DNA of 64,000 nt from Aldehydirespirator sp965220485 (GCA_965220485.1 OZ244832.1:2232001-2296000), one strand, 5' to 3'; counted from the first letter of the stretch, positions 18,868 to 27,850 are shown. Translations and numbers: made by a program. The notes: generated by a model not told the origin, from the sequence alone.

Positions 18868-19323
18868 GTGAGGCTGGCGGACATGGCCGAGCGCTCGTTC
18901 GCCCGCCATGAGACGTTCCATCCCCGCTACGGCTGGTTCCGCAAGACCTACGCCCATGTTGCTGATGACGGCGGGATCTTCAGCCGAGAGGACGCCCCGG
19001 TGCAGATAGGCGTGGGCAAGAACATGGTGCGGTCCATCCGCTTCTGGGGACTGGCCGCGAAGCTGATCACGGAGGACCCGCAGCATTCGGGCAGGCGCGA
19101 GACGAGCTACGTCCCCACCCGTCGGGGCCACGGTATGTTCGGAGAGGGCCGCTGGGATCCATACATGGAGGATCCGGGCACTCTGTGGCTGCTGCACTGG
19201 CTGCGGCTTGCCCCGAAGTCGCAACTCCCGGTCTGGTGGCTCGCCGCGGATGCCGAGCCGAAGCAGCGCGCGACACGGAGACCCAGGTCGCTGTCGCAGC
19301 GGCCAAGTATCTTCATGTCATGA
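18868..19323 (+). pseudogene. Truncated copy of the sspB-like DUF4007 gene
   Basis: A GTG at 18868 opens VRLADMAERSFARHETFHPR, and the product follows the neighbouring sspB-like protein closely through PVWWLA, about 125 residues. It then diverges into a short basic tail ending IFMS. The full-length copy is 351 residues, so everything after the N-terminal DUF4007 region is lost. Both copies have a Gly-rich ribosome-binding region and a GTG start in the same context, pointing to tandem duplication followed by truncation. It might still make a short DUF4007 protein that competes with or modulates the full one, but degeneration is simpler. Confidence 0.75.
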
Positions 19324-19339
19324 GCAAGGGGGCCGGCTG

Positions 19340-20395
19340 GTGAGGCTGGCAGAGGCAGCGGTGCGCTCGTTCGCCCGGCACGAGACGTTCCACCCCCGGT
19401 ACGGCTGGTTCCGCAAGGCCTACTCCGTGGTGGCTCAGAATCCCTACGTGTTCAGCCGAGAGGATGCCCCCGTCGAGATGGGCGTGGGCAAGAACATGGT
19501 GCGAGCCATCCGCTTCTGGGGCCTTGCCGCAAAGCTCATCACCGAGGACCCGCAATCGCCCAACCGTCGAGCCCCGATCTACGTCCCCACCCGTCGGGGC
19601 CACGCGCTGTTCGGCGATCAAGGATGGGATCCCTACATGGAGGATCCTGGCACGCTGTGGCTGTTGCACTGGCTGCTGTTGGCTCCGCCCTCGCTGCTGC
19701 CCGTCTGGTGGCTCGCCTTCAACGAGTTCAACGCGGTCGAGTTCAGCGACACCGACCTCACCGAGGTGATCTCGACGCAGTTGGAAGCTGTCACGGAATG
19801 GGCCCGTCCGCATGAGTCGTCAGTCAGAAAGGACACCGGCGCGCTACTGCGCACCTATGCGCCTGCCGAGAGTTCTCGACGCGCTAGCCTCGACGACCTG
19901 CTGGACTGCCCCCTGCGCGAGCTGAGGCTGCTGGGACGGTCGGCCGCGACGGGCCGTCATCGATTCGCATTGGGCACGAAGCCAACATTGCCGCCGGCCG
20001 TGGTGGCCCACGCAGTGCTCGACTACGTCGATCGCGCGGTCACCGGCAGCAACACTGCCATGCTCAGTCGCCTCGCCCACGAGCCCGGCGCCCCCGGGCG
20101 GGCGTTCAAGCTCAACGAGGCCGAACTCCTCGCTGTGCTCACCCCCGTGGTGGAGCCAACCCGTGGGCTGAGCCTCGCGGCCCCCGCCGGTGCGTGGCAG
20201 CTCGCCTGGTCGGGTGACCCGAACGAGATCGCTACGACGATCCTCGACGACTACTACGGCTCGTCACGCACCGGGGTCTGCGCCGGGTGTGTCGGCGACG
20301 TGACCATAGACGACAGCCTTCTGGAAGAACTCGGCTCGGGCCGACATCCCGGCGCTGCTGTGCCGAGCCTCCGTCCCCTGGCGGGAGTCGGCTGA
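19340..20395 (+). CDS. sspB: DUF4007 protein, SspB-like component of DNA phosphorothioation
   Basis: 351 residues. The N-terminal half is a clear DUF4007 domain: FARHETFHPRYGWFRK, FSREDAPVEMGVGKNMVRAI and RFWGLAAKLITED. In the described SspABCD system the DUF4007 protein SspB is reported to nick DNA during single-strand phosphorothioation. The C-terminal part has CAGC near residue 313-316 and is present only in this copy, not in the truncated neighbour. AAGGGGG at 19326-19332 sits 7 bases before the GTG at 19340. The stop overlaps the next start (ATGA-type), so it is translationally coupled to the sspC-like ATPase gene. Identification rests on DUF4007 motifs plus order. Confidence 0.85.
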   Translation: MRLAEAAVRSFARHETFHPRYGWFRKAYSVVAQNPYVFSREDAPVEMGVGKNMVRAIRFWGLAAKLITEDPQSPNRRAPIYVPTRRGHALFGDQGWDPYMEDPGTLWLLHWLLLAPPSLLPVWWLAFNEFNAVEFSDTDLTEVISTQLEAVTEWARPHESSVRKDTGALLRTYAPAESSRRASLDDLLDCPLRELRLLGRSAATGRHRFALGTKPTLPPAVVAHAVLDYVDRAVTGSNTAMLSRLAHEPGAPGRAFKLNEAELLAVLTPVVEPTRGLSLAAPAGAWQLAWSGDPNEIATTILDDYYGSSRTGVCAGCVGDVTIDDSLLEELGSGRHPGAAVPSLRPLAGVG

Positions 20396-23300
20396 TGGCA
20401 ACCCTCGCCGACACCATCTCGGTGAGCGGCCGCTTCGCGCGCTCGGCGAACCTCGAGCGCGATCTCGCCCGCCCCGAGCCGCTCGACGGCTATGTCGTCA
20501 CCGCCCGAGCCCTGGATGTGGTCGAGCGAGTCGCGGCGACCGCCGCGACAGGCTCCGCGGGCGGCGCCTGGTCGCTTACCGGCCCCTACGGGTCCGGTAA
20601 GTCGTCACTGGCCCTCCTGCTCGACGCGGCCTTCGGGGGCCGCTCGCAACTGCAGCGATCGGCCCTGCGGCTCGTCGACGACGCCTCTGAAGCTGCCGGC
20701 GATTTGGTGCGGCGCGCGCACCGTCATCATGGCACCACGAATCGAGGGTTCCATCGCGGGCTGGCGACAGCGGCGCGCGAGCCTCTCAACCACACCGTGC
20801 TGCGCGCGCTCCACAGCGCGGTGCAGCGCCGCCACAACGCGCCTACCCCCCCCCCGGCGGATACGCTCGCAGCCGCTTCGACGCTGACAACCGCTCTCGC
20901 CGATGCCGCTGAGAAGGACCCCCGCCGCACCGGTCCGTCGCCGTCGGCCCTCGTCGAGATCGCCCGCCGCCTTGCGGAGGACTCTCCGCTACTGCTGATT
21001 GTCGACGAGTTCGGCAAGAACCTCGAGGCGGTCCGCGACGGAGGAGAGGCCGACCCCTATCTGCTTCAGCAGCTGGCAGAGGCGGGTCAGGGGTCCGGGC
21101 TGCCCATATTCGTCGTGACACTGCAGCACCTGTCCTTCGAGGACCATCTGGCCGGTGCCGACGGCCCGCAGCGCCGCGAGTGGGCTAAGGTGCAGGGTCG
21201 CTTCGAGGACGTCTCGTTCGTGGAGTCCGCGGGCCAGACCCGAGCCCTGATCGGCACGGTGTTCAATGTCGAGGATCAGGCTGTAGGGGCCCGCATCGAT
21301 CGCTGGGCCCGGCCCTATGCCGACACGATGCGGGCACTGGGCATCGCCGATCTCGCCGACCCTGCAGCCGTGGCTTCGTGCTATCCCCTGCATCCGCTGG
21401 CCGCTTTGGTGCTGCCCGAGCTGTGCAGCCGCTACGGCCAGCACGAGCGCACGCTGTTCTCGTTCCTCACAAGCCCGCACGCCGCCAGCGCCTCGTCGTT
21501 TCTGTCCGCCACCAACCTGCCCGCCCGGGGTCCGCTGCCGTCTCTGGGCATCGAGGCGGTGTACGGCTACTTCGTCGGCACCGGCGCCCTCAACATTGCC
21601 TCTGCCCGCCAGTCGAGCCGATGGACCGAGATCGCCACCCGGCTGCGCGACTCCCATGGCCTCACGCCGCCCCAGTCCCGGCTAGCCAAGGCGATCGCTC
21701 TGCTCAATCTCGTGTCGACGACCGGGATCATCCGAGCGTCCCGGCAGATCCTCGCGCTCGCCGACCGGGGTGCCGCCAGCGCACTCTCCGACCTGGAGAC
21801 GGCGGGGCTGGTCACCTACCGGGACTTCGCCGACGAGTACCGGATCTGGCACGGAACCGACGTCGACATCAGCCTGCTTCTCGACACCGCGCGACAGCGC
21901 GTCTCGCGGCTGCCGCTGGTTGAGATCGTCTCGAGCATCGACTCTCCTCCGCCCGTGGTGGCAGCCCGGCACAGCGCAGAGCACAACATTCTCCGGGTGT
22001 TCAGTCGGCGCTACGCCGACAGCAGCGAGCAGGTTGAGCCCCTCGGCGCCTTCTCCGCCTACGACGGGCAGGTGCTGCTCGTAGTGGGCGGTGACGGCCG
22101 CACGCCGAGCTTGACGGAGCCCGCCGACGGGACGAAGCCGGTGGTGGCCGCGATCCCCGACGACCTCGCGGCCCTTGAAGCATCGGCCCGGGAGGTCGCC
22201 GCGGTTGCCGCCGCCCTCGACGATCCCACCGTGGAAGACGACCGGGTGGCACGGCGCGAGTTGGGCGAGCGGCTGGCGCAGACCCGGACCACGTTCGAGC
22301 AGGCCCTCGTCAGCACCTTCGGCTCGGACGCCTGCCGATGGGTCCTGATCGGGGACGCAGCCGACCCCGCCCCCGGTGCGGACGCTCGCGAGGAGGCGGG
22401 CGCCGCCTTCGGAGCCGACGGCGACGTGCCGCTCGGCGGCGTGTCGGACGGGCGCGGAGAGGGCGGCAACACGGAGCTTCCTGGAGGACGGGGCAGTGCC
22501 GCCGTGTCGGCAGCGGCCGACCTCGTCTATTCGCGCACCGCAGTGGTTCGCAATGAGATGCTCAACCGCACCGAGCTCACCTCGCAGGGGTCCAAGTCCC
22601 GCCGCCGGCTGCTGGAGGCGATGATCGAGCGTGGTGACGAGGACGTGGCCGACCTCGGCTTCGAGGGATACGGCCCTGAGGTGGCCATGTACCGGGCCTT
22701 CCTGCAGAGGACCGGACTGCACGGCCCCGACGCCCGAAACGGTGCCATGACTTTCCGCCGCCCGACTGACCGGTCGCTCCAGCCCGCCTGGGAGGTGCTC
22801 GTGGAGGAGTTTCGCCGCTCCACGGCCCGGCGGGTCAGCCTCAACGACGTCTACGCCGCGCTGCTGGCCCCGCCGATCGGGATGAAGGCCGCGGTCGTGC
22901 CCGTTCTCGTCACAGCCGGGTTGCTCGCCTTCCGTGACGAGGTCGCCATATACGAGCACGGCACGTTCAAGCCGCTGCTGTCGCCGGAGGTCTCCGAGCG
23001 GATGGTGCGCAATCCGGGCCACTTCGACATCAAGCACTTCGCCAACACCACCGGCGGGCGCCGCCGGGTCGTGGAGGCCCTCGCCGACCGGTTCGGGGTG
23101 CAGCCCCGATTCCGCAAGCACCGTGTGGCCAATGTGCTGGCCGTGGTCGGCCATCTGGTCTCTCGGCTGAACCGGCTGGACAACTACGCTCGCCGCACCC
23201 GCAACCTGACCGCGCCGACCCTGAGCGTGCGCGGCGCGCTGACGGCGGCCGTGGAGCCCGACGAACTGCTTTTTGTCGCCCTCCCGGAAGCACTGGGACT

Positions 23301-23985
23301 CGAGCCGGTGCCCGCCGATGCCGAGGCCTACCCGAGCGCAGGCCGCTACGCGGATCTCATCGGCGCTGCCGCCGACGAGCTGACCTGGTGCCTGGAGCGG
23401 CTATTGGACGATCTCTTGGAGTTGCTATTCGATACCGCGGCGGAGACCAGCCGGCTGACGGTGATGGGCCAGGCCGCGGCCCTGTGCGACGAGGTACTCG
23501 ACCCGGAGGTGCGAGCCTTCGTGCTGGCGCTGGCCAACGACAGCGCCGAGGCCGACACCGATTGGATCTCCGCCATCGCCACAGTCGTCGCCCGCAAAGC
23601 TCCGGCCGAGTGGAGCGACGACGACCGGCTGCGCTTCCGACGCGAGCTTCCGCAGCGACTTGCTGCGTTCCACCGGCTGATCGCGCTGCACGCGGACCAG
23701 CGCGCCGACGGCGGCGGCCCGTTCGACGCGCTGCGGGTGACTCTCACCAGATCCGACGGCAGTGAGCACATCCGCTTGGTGGGTCTCGACGATCGGCAGC
23801 GCTCGGACTTGGAGGGCGCCCTGGATGGTGTATTGGCCGATCTGGAGTTGGTGACCGGCTCGACCCAACGGGCGGAGCAGAGCCTTCTGGCCCTGCTGAG
23901 CGAGCGTCTCCTTCCCGCCGTCGAATCGAGCGAGCCAGCGGTCGCCCCCGTCCCAGAGACGCGAAGGAGGGTTGCCGATGGCTGA
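20395..23985 (+). CDS. sspC: Large P-loop ATPase, SspC-like
   Basis: 1196 residues. Walker A is GPYGSGKSS at residues 63-71 and a Walker B-like LLLIVDEFGKN lies near residue 200. The rest is long, mostly helical and unrecognised, with a Gly/Asp-rich linker near 660-700. A large ATPase between a DUF4007 gene and a PAPS-reductase-like gene is the position of SspC, the ATP-hydrolysing member of SspABCD. The ATG overlaps the sspB-like stop. Ten consecutive C bases at 20846-20855 lie within codons about 151-154, a potential slippage site. The 3' end overlaps the sspD-like start by 8 bases. Assignment as SspC is mainly by order; it could also be viewed as a generic defence ATPase. Confidence 0.8.
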   Translation: MATLADTISVSGRFARSANLERDLARPEPLDGYVVTARALDVVERVAATAATGSAGGAWSLTGPYGSGKSSLALLLDAAFGGRSQLQRSALRLVDDASEAAGDLVRRAHRHHGTTNRGFHRGLATAAREPLNHTVLRALHSAVQRRHNAPTPPPADTLAAASTLTTALADAAEKDPRRTGPSPSALVEIARRLAEDSPLLLIVDEFGKNLEAVRDGGEADPYLLQQLAEAGQGSGLPIFVVTLQHLSFEDHLAGADGPQRREWAKVQGRFEDVSFVESAGQTRALIGTVFNVEDQAVGARIDRWARPYADTMRALGIADLADPAAVASCYPLHPLAALVLPELCSRYGQHERTLFSFLTSPHAASASSFLSATNLPARGPLPSLGIEAVYGYFVGTGALNIASARQSSRWTEIATRLRDSHGLTPPQSRLAKAIALLNLVSTTGIIRASRQILALADRGAASALSDLETAGLVTYRDFADEYRIWHGTDVDISLLLDTARQRVSRLPLVEIVSSIDSPPPVVAARHSAEHNILRVFSRRYADSSEQVEPLGAFSAYDGQVLLVVGGDGRTPSLTEPADGTKPVVAAIPDDLAALEASAREVAAVAAALDDPTVEDDRVARRELGERLAQTRTTFEQALVSTFGSDACRWVLIGDAADPAPGADAREEAGAAFGADGDVPLGGVSDGRGEGGNTELPGGRGSAAVSAAADLVYSRTAVVRNEMLNRTELTSQGSKSRRRLLEAMIERGDEDVADLGFEGYGPEVAMYRAFLQRTGLHGPDARNGAMTFRRPTDRSLQPAWEVLVEEFRRSTARRVSLNDVYAALLAPPIGMKAAVVPVLVTAGLLAFRDEVAIYEHGTFKPLLSPEVSERMVRNPGHFDIKHFANTTGGRRRVVEALADRFGVQPRFRKHRVANVLAVVGHLVSRLNRLDNYARRTRNLTAPTLSVRGALTAAVEPDELLFVALPEALGLEPVPADAEAYPSAGRYADLIGAAADELTWCLERLLDDLLELLFDTAAETSRLTVMGQAAALCDEVLDPEVRAFVLALANDSAEADTDWISAIATVVARKAPAEWSDDDRLRFRRELPQRLAAFHRLIALHADQRADGGGPFDALRVTLTRSDGSEHIRLVGLDDRQRSDLEGALDGVLADLELVTGSTQRAEQSLLALLSERLLPAVESSEPAVAPVPETRRRVADG
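20846..20855 (+). repeat. Poly-C tract of ten within the sspC-like gene
   Basis: Ten consecutive C bases follow CCTA and precede GGCGG. The present length keeps the ATPase frame open (Thr-Pro-Pro-Pro-Ala). A gain or loss of one or two bases would truncate the protein after about 150 residues, just before the Walker B region. Confidence 0.9.
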
Positions 23986-24907
23986 GCCCGAGGCCCCGGT
24001 GCGCCGCGGCGCGACCGCCGTTGCGACCATCGCGTCGCCGGACGCTCTCCCGGCCGAGCCTGAGACGCCGGTCCGCCATATCTGCGGCATCTCCGGCGGC
24101 AAGGACTCCAGCGCTCTGGCCGTCTACATGCGCGACCGGGTGTCCGACATGGAGTACTTCTTCTGCGACACCGGCGCGGAGTTGCCCGAGACCTACGAGT
24201 ACCTGACGTGCTTGGAGGTCATCCTCGCCAAGCCGATCGTCAGACTGAACGCTTCGCGGGGTTTCGACCACTGGTTCGAGGTGTTCCGGGGCGCGCTGCC
24301 GTCGCCCCAGATGCGGTGGTGCACCAAGAACATGAAGATCAAGCCCATTGAGGAGTGGATCGGCGATGCGCCCGCCGTGTCCTACGTGGCTATCAGGGCG
24401 GACGAGTCCAACCGCAAGGGTTACATCTCCACGAAGTCGAACATCGAGACCCGCTTCCCCTTCGTGGAGGACGGCATCGACCACGGGGCGGTGATGAGGA
24501 TCCTCGACGACGCCGGAATCGGCCTGCCCGCCTACTACGAGTGGCGGACCCGCTCGGGGTGCTACTTCTGCTTCTACCAGCGCAAGGCCGAGTGGATCGG
24601 CCTGTCCGAGCGCCACCCCGACCTCTTCGAACGGGCAGTGGCCATCGAGCAGAAGGTCCTGCAGGACGCGGGCGTGGACGGCGACGCCGATTTCGGCGAC
24701 CGGGCCATGCGAGGCCGCCAGTACACCTGGTCCGGCGGCGAGACCCTCGTGCAGCTCCGCGACCGCCGCGACCAGATCCTCGAACGCCACGACGCGGCCC
24801 TGGCCCGAGCAAGCAAGACCAGGGCCAACCTCCCCCTGATCGAAGCCCTAGCCGACGCCTTCGACGAAGAAGACGACACCGAACCATGCACAGTATGCGC
24901 GCCATGA
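23978..24907 (+). CDS. sspD: PAPS reductase-fold ATP pyrophosphatase, SspD/DndC-like
   Basis: 309 residues. The PP-loop is SGGKDSSALAVYM (residues 39-51), which activates a DNA or sulfur substrate by adenylation. Cysteines that could ligate a 4Fe-4S cluster are C115 (MRWCTKN), C195 and C198 (GCYFCFYQRKAEW), with a further CTVC pair at 304-307. RADESNRKGY is also seen in DndC/SspD-type proteins. AAGGAGG at 23964-23970 lies seven bases before the ATG at 23978, a strong start. It completes an A-B-C-D set with the desulfurase, DUF4007 and ATPase genes. A plain sulfate-assimilation reductase is unlikely given the extra cysteines and the neighbours. Confidence 0.87.
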   Translation: MAEPEAPVRRGATAVATIASPDALPAEPETPVRHICGISGGKDSSALAVYMRDRVSDMEYFFCDTGAELPETYEYLTCLEVILAKPIVRLNASRGFDHWFEVFRGALPSPQMRWCTKNMKIKPIEEWIGDAPAVSYVAIRADESNRKGYISTKSNIETRFPFVEDGIDHGAVMRILDDAGIGLPAYYEWRTRSGCYFCFYQRKAEWIGLSERHPDLFERAVAIEQKVLQDAGVDGDADFGDRAMRGRQYTWSGGETLVQLRDRRDQILERHDAALARASKTRANLPLIEALADAFDEEDDTEPCTVCAP

Positions 24908-25031
24908 GTGACCGCGCAGTAGCTAGCGCTGCCGGAGCACCGCGATTCCACGAGTCCAGGCCTCCGACTCATGCGGTCGGGGAACACCATTGCATAGAGC
25001 GAGCCGTGTCCCGTCTCCCCAGAGCACTGTC

Positions 25032-25397
25032 GTGAACGACTGGAAGACTTCGAGCAGGACCGTTCGGCCGAAGCAAGTGTGGAGGCCATACCACAATCCG
25101 CTCTCGTTTCGGCGAGTGAACCTTGAGAAGATTCCAGGCGATGCCTACGGTCTCTATGGTCTTTGGTTCGGCAGGCGATGTCTCTATGTCGGCCAAGCGA
25201 AGCGCCAGCCTATCGCACATCGGCTGGAACAACATTGGAGAGGGACACACAATGACTACTTGGCTGATTGGATAAGAGCCAAGGGATCCCAGCTCCGTGT
25301 TTCATATGTTGTCGTCGAACGGCCGTCCGACATCGATGACCTAGAGGCGGCGTACATAAGGCGATTTCAGCCCATAACCAACAGACAACTAAAATAG
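25032..25397 (+). CDS. GIY-YIG nuclease-like small protein
   Basis: 121 residues from a GTG at 25032. The GIY-YIG pattern is GLYGLWF (40-46) and CLYVGQ (50-55); catalytic Arg fits R64 in AHRLEQHW and the metal-binding Glu fits E105 in DDLEAAYIRRFQPITN. Such domains cut DNA using one metal ion. Base composition is clearly more A/T-rich than the genes up to 24907. It lies 12 bases before the DGQHR gene, which shares this composition, so the two probably arrived together. A longer in-frame start at 24990 (TTG) is less likely. Function with the DGQHR protein is inferred. Confidence 0.75.
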   Translation: MNDWKTSSRTVRPKQVWRPYHNPLSFRRVNLEKIPGDAYGLYGLWFGRRCLYVGQAKRQPIAHRLEQHWRGTHNDYLADWIRAKGSQLRVSYVVVERPSDIDDLEAAYIRRFQPITNRQLK

Positions 25398-25409
25398 GGA
25401 GACTTTACT

Positions 25410-26669
25410 ATGGCATCGGTGTTGCCAGCTATGCGCGGACAATTCGGCTCTACGGAGTATTTCATCGTCACAATGAGCGCTGAGGACGTGACAAACAAGC
25501 TTAAAGTGCCCAATGAAATCGACGGATGGACTGACCTGTCCATCGAAGAGCGATACCAGAGGGAAATCAACTACAGGCGTGTCAAGCGCCAGATTGCTCC
25601 CTATCTTGTACAAGACGAAGCCAGATTCTTTGGTGCCTTCATTGTCACCATGCTGAACGCTGAACAGACTGAGTTCGAGCCGATTTCGCAGATATACAAG
25701 GACAAAGTCCCTGGTCTGTACCGATCCGCGGCAAGCGTGTTCGGATTTTTGACGCTACATGGTAGTGAGATTCTGGTTCCACTGGATGGACAACACCGGT
25801 TGGCCGCGCTGCGATTCGCGATAACCGGCAAGGACGAGAAGCAACAGCCGATTCCCGGCCTCCAAGCACTGGCTGATGTTGGCGAGGATGTCTGCACTCT
25901 CATTCTAATAAGACACGACGAAACGAAGGCGCGCAAGATTTTCAACAAAGTCAACCGTTACGCGAAGTCAACGACTAAGGCAGAGAATCTGATCACCGCG
26001 GATGATGACATCGTGGCCGTCATCGTTCGGGAGACGATTGTAGGCGCAGACAATGCAATACCGGACATCCTAGTCAACGCGAAGAGCAATACTCTCACGG
26101 TAAGAGCTAATGAGTTCACCACTCTCTCCACGCTCTACGAGGGAACCAAGTATCTTCTCGAAGATACCCACAGCAAGATCAACACTGAGACACTGCCCGA
26201 CAAGGCAACGCAAGGAATCATGAGACGGGAGGCGAAGGACTTCTGGGACACGGTCTGCTCCCAGGTTAAGCTATTCAGCGATGCACTGCATGATCCAAGT
26301 GCAGATGGGGACGAGAAGCGCAGACAGATCAGGTCGGATTATCTGCTTGGCAAGCCCGTAGCGCAATGGGCACTGGTGCAGGCAATTGTCCAACTGTGCA
26401 GCGAGAATCCTGAGACTGCCTCTCGAATTAGCCTGAATGAGGCATGCGACCGGGTCAACCAACTCAACTGGCATGCTGACGAACCTCGATGGCAGCAGGT
26501 TCTGATGAACGGTGATCGAGTCCTGGCCGGCAAGTCAGCCGTGAACTATGCCTCGCGGGTCATCGCCTACTGGCTCGGCCATGGTCTCAACGATCGGATG
26601 GTCGATGACTTGAGAGAGCGGTACACAAGTCAGGGTGGCACCGGCTCGCTGGCTGAACCCATTTTCTAG
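25410..26669 (+). CDS. DGQHR-domain protein, DndB-like
   Basis: 419 residues. The signature VPLDGQHRLAALRFAITGK is at 124-142. DGQHR proteins include DndB, a regulator of double-strand phosphorothioation, and DpdB of 7-deazaguanine DNA modification. FNKVNRYAKSTTKAEN further matches the family. AGGGAG upstream of the ATG at 25410 is a good ribosome-binding site. The GC content is visibly lower than in the ssp-like genes upstream. A DGQHR protein is typical of Dnd rather than Ssp systems, so its presence here is unexpected. With the GIY-YIG gene it may be a sensor or nuclease pair added to the cluster (inference). Confidence 0.85.
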   Translation: MASVLPAMRGQFGSTEYFIVTMSAEDVTNKLKVPNEIDGWTDLSIEERYQREINYRRVKRQIAPYLVQDEARFFGAFIVTMLNAEQTEFEPISQIYKDKVPGLYRSAASVFGFLTLHGSEILVPLDGQHRLAALRFAITGKDEKQQPIPGLQALADVGEDVCTLILIRHDETKARKIFNKVNRYAKSTTKAENLITADDDIVAVIVRETIVGADNAIPDILVNAKSNTLTVRANEFTTLSTLYEGTKYLLEDTHSKINTETLPDKATQGIMRREAKDFWDTVCSQVKLFSDALHDPSADGDEKRRQIRSDYLLGKPVAQWALVQAIVQLCSENPETASRISLNEACDRVNQLNWHADEPRWQQVLMNGDRVLAGKSAVNYASRVIAYWLGHGLNDRMVDDLRERYTSQGGTGSLAEPIF

Positions 26670-26811
26670 TTCCGGTGCTGCTGCCCGCCGTGAAGCACAG
26701 GAAGGAGGTGACTTTCGCCGAGTTCATCGATGCGCCCCAGGAGCAGCCCGAGGCTGTCCGCGAACCCTTGGCGTCGTGAATCGCTGATCCCCCGTGAGAA
26801 GGAGAATGGGG

Positions 26812-27738
26812 TCACCGGGCGGGGTGCTTGAAGAGGTTCTTGTTGTGCCAGTCGACGTGCTCGGCGGCGGGGAGGCGATACCTGCGCTGCGGCCGGCGTA
26901 TTCGGGCCCCGACGAGCTGTCTGATGTGGGCCGAGGAATCCTGCTCGCTGAGGTTCAGATGCTCGCTCACGAGAATCCGGTGATCGTGGTCCAGACCGAG
27001 CGCCCCATAGTCGAAGAGGCGGTGGTGCTGCACGCATAACGCCAGCCCGTTCTCGATGCGGTCCGGCCCGCCCTTGGAACGCATCTGGACATGGGCGGCA
27101 TCGATGCCCACCGGCGATCCGCCGAGGCGCAGGTCGTAGCCGCAGAACGAGCACCGGTCCTCGTAGGCCCGCAGCACGGTGCTCTGGAAGCGCGGATCCC
27201 GCGGAGACTGCTCCGGCGCCACGAGGTGGCCCAGACGGACCTCTTGGAGCACCTGCTGATGCTGCGTCTCGGGGAACTCCATCCGCAGCAGAGCATTCAC
27301 CACCCGCGACCGCACCCCCGCATCCTGCAGCGCCCGCTCGAACCCGGGGAAGAGCGTGCCCGTCGCTTCCTCCCGCAGAAACGGTGGACTCAGCTTCTTC
27401 GCCGGCTTCATCCCTCTGACGTCTTGTCCGCGCGAGTCCTCAACTCTCCACAGCTCTGGGTCGCTCGCCAGATAGACGAACGGGTTCTCGACCTTCGGCC
27501 GGGAATCGCCCACGCGGTGTTTGTTCATCAACCGCTTCAACTCGCCCTCAGCCTCTTTGAACGAGACACGGGACGGCAGCCCCTCGGCCAGTCGCCCTAT
27601 GAGCCAGAGCAACAGGAGCGGCTTGTAGGGCGCCCGTTTGTCCGAGTCCCTCATCCTGTAACGCCTGATCGACTGGACCCTGCCGACCCAGTAGTCGGCC
27701 TGATCCGGCACGTCGTCATCCGTCCACAATCGATCCAT
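26812..27738 (-). CDS. HNH endonuclease with DNA-sulfur-binding domain, ScoMcrA-like
   Basis: 308 residues. The N-terminal part carries RAPYKPLLLLWLIGRLAEG and later ENPFVYLASDPELWRVED, which I recognise from the DNA-sulfur-binding domain of ScoMcrA-type enzymes. The C-terminal HNH domain has a zinc-type C196-x2-C199, IDAAHVQMRSKGG (metal-ligand His at 216) and GLALCVQHHRLFDYGALGLD. Such enzymes cleave near phosphorothioated sites. The size equals that of known single-polypeptide sulfur-binding HNH enzymes. I chose the ATG at 27738, preceded by GGAAGGG, over a longer Pro/Arg-rich extension to 27852. It converges on the DGQHR gene with a gap of 142 bases. If active, it would threaten a genome modified by the adjacent ssp-like genes, so its logic here is unresolved. 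Confidence 0.85.
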   Translation of the reverse strand: MDRLWTDDDVPDQADYWVGRVQSIRRYRMRDSDKRAPYKPLLLLWLIGRLAEGLPSRVSFKEAEGELKRLMNKHRVGDSRPKVENPFVYLASDPELWRVEDSRGQDVRGMKPAKKLSPPFLREEATGTLFPGFERALQDAGVRSRVVNALLRMEFPETQHQQVLQEVRLGHLVAPEQSPRDPRFQSTVLRAYEDRCSFCGYDLRLGGSPVGIDAAHVQMRSKGGPDRIENGLALCVQHHRLFDYGALGLDHDHRILVSEHLNLSEQDSSAHIRQLVGARIRRPQRRYRLPAAEHVDWHNKNLFKHPAR

Positions 27739-27850
27739 CTGCCCTTCCAGCCGGAGGCTAGGACGCCGATCATACCCACCACCGCCCCACCGCTCCGGCC
27801 TCCGCCGCCCCGCCGGAGCCCGCCCGGGCGTGCCTGGCTCGGGCAGCCGC

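Noticed and set aside
26666..27154. Minus-strand open frame in another phase over the HNH gene end
   Set aside because: Overlaps the HNH coding frame, which has clear zinc and HNH motifs.
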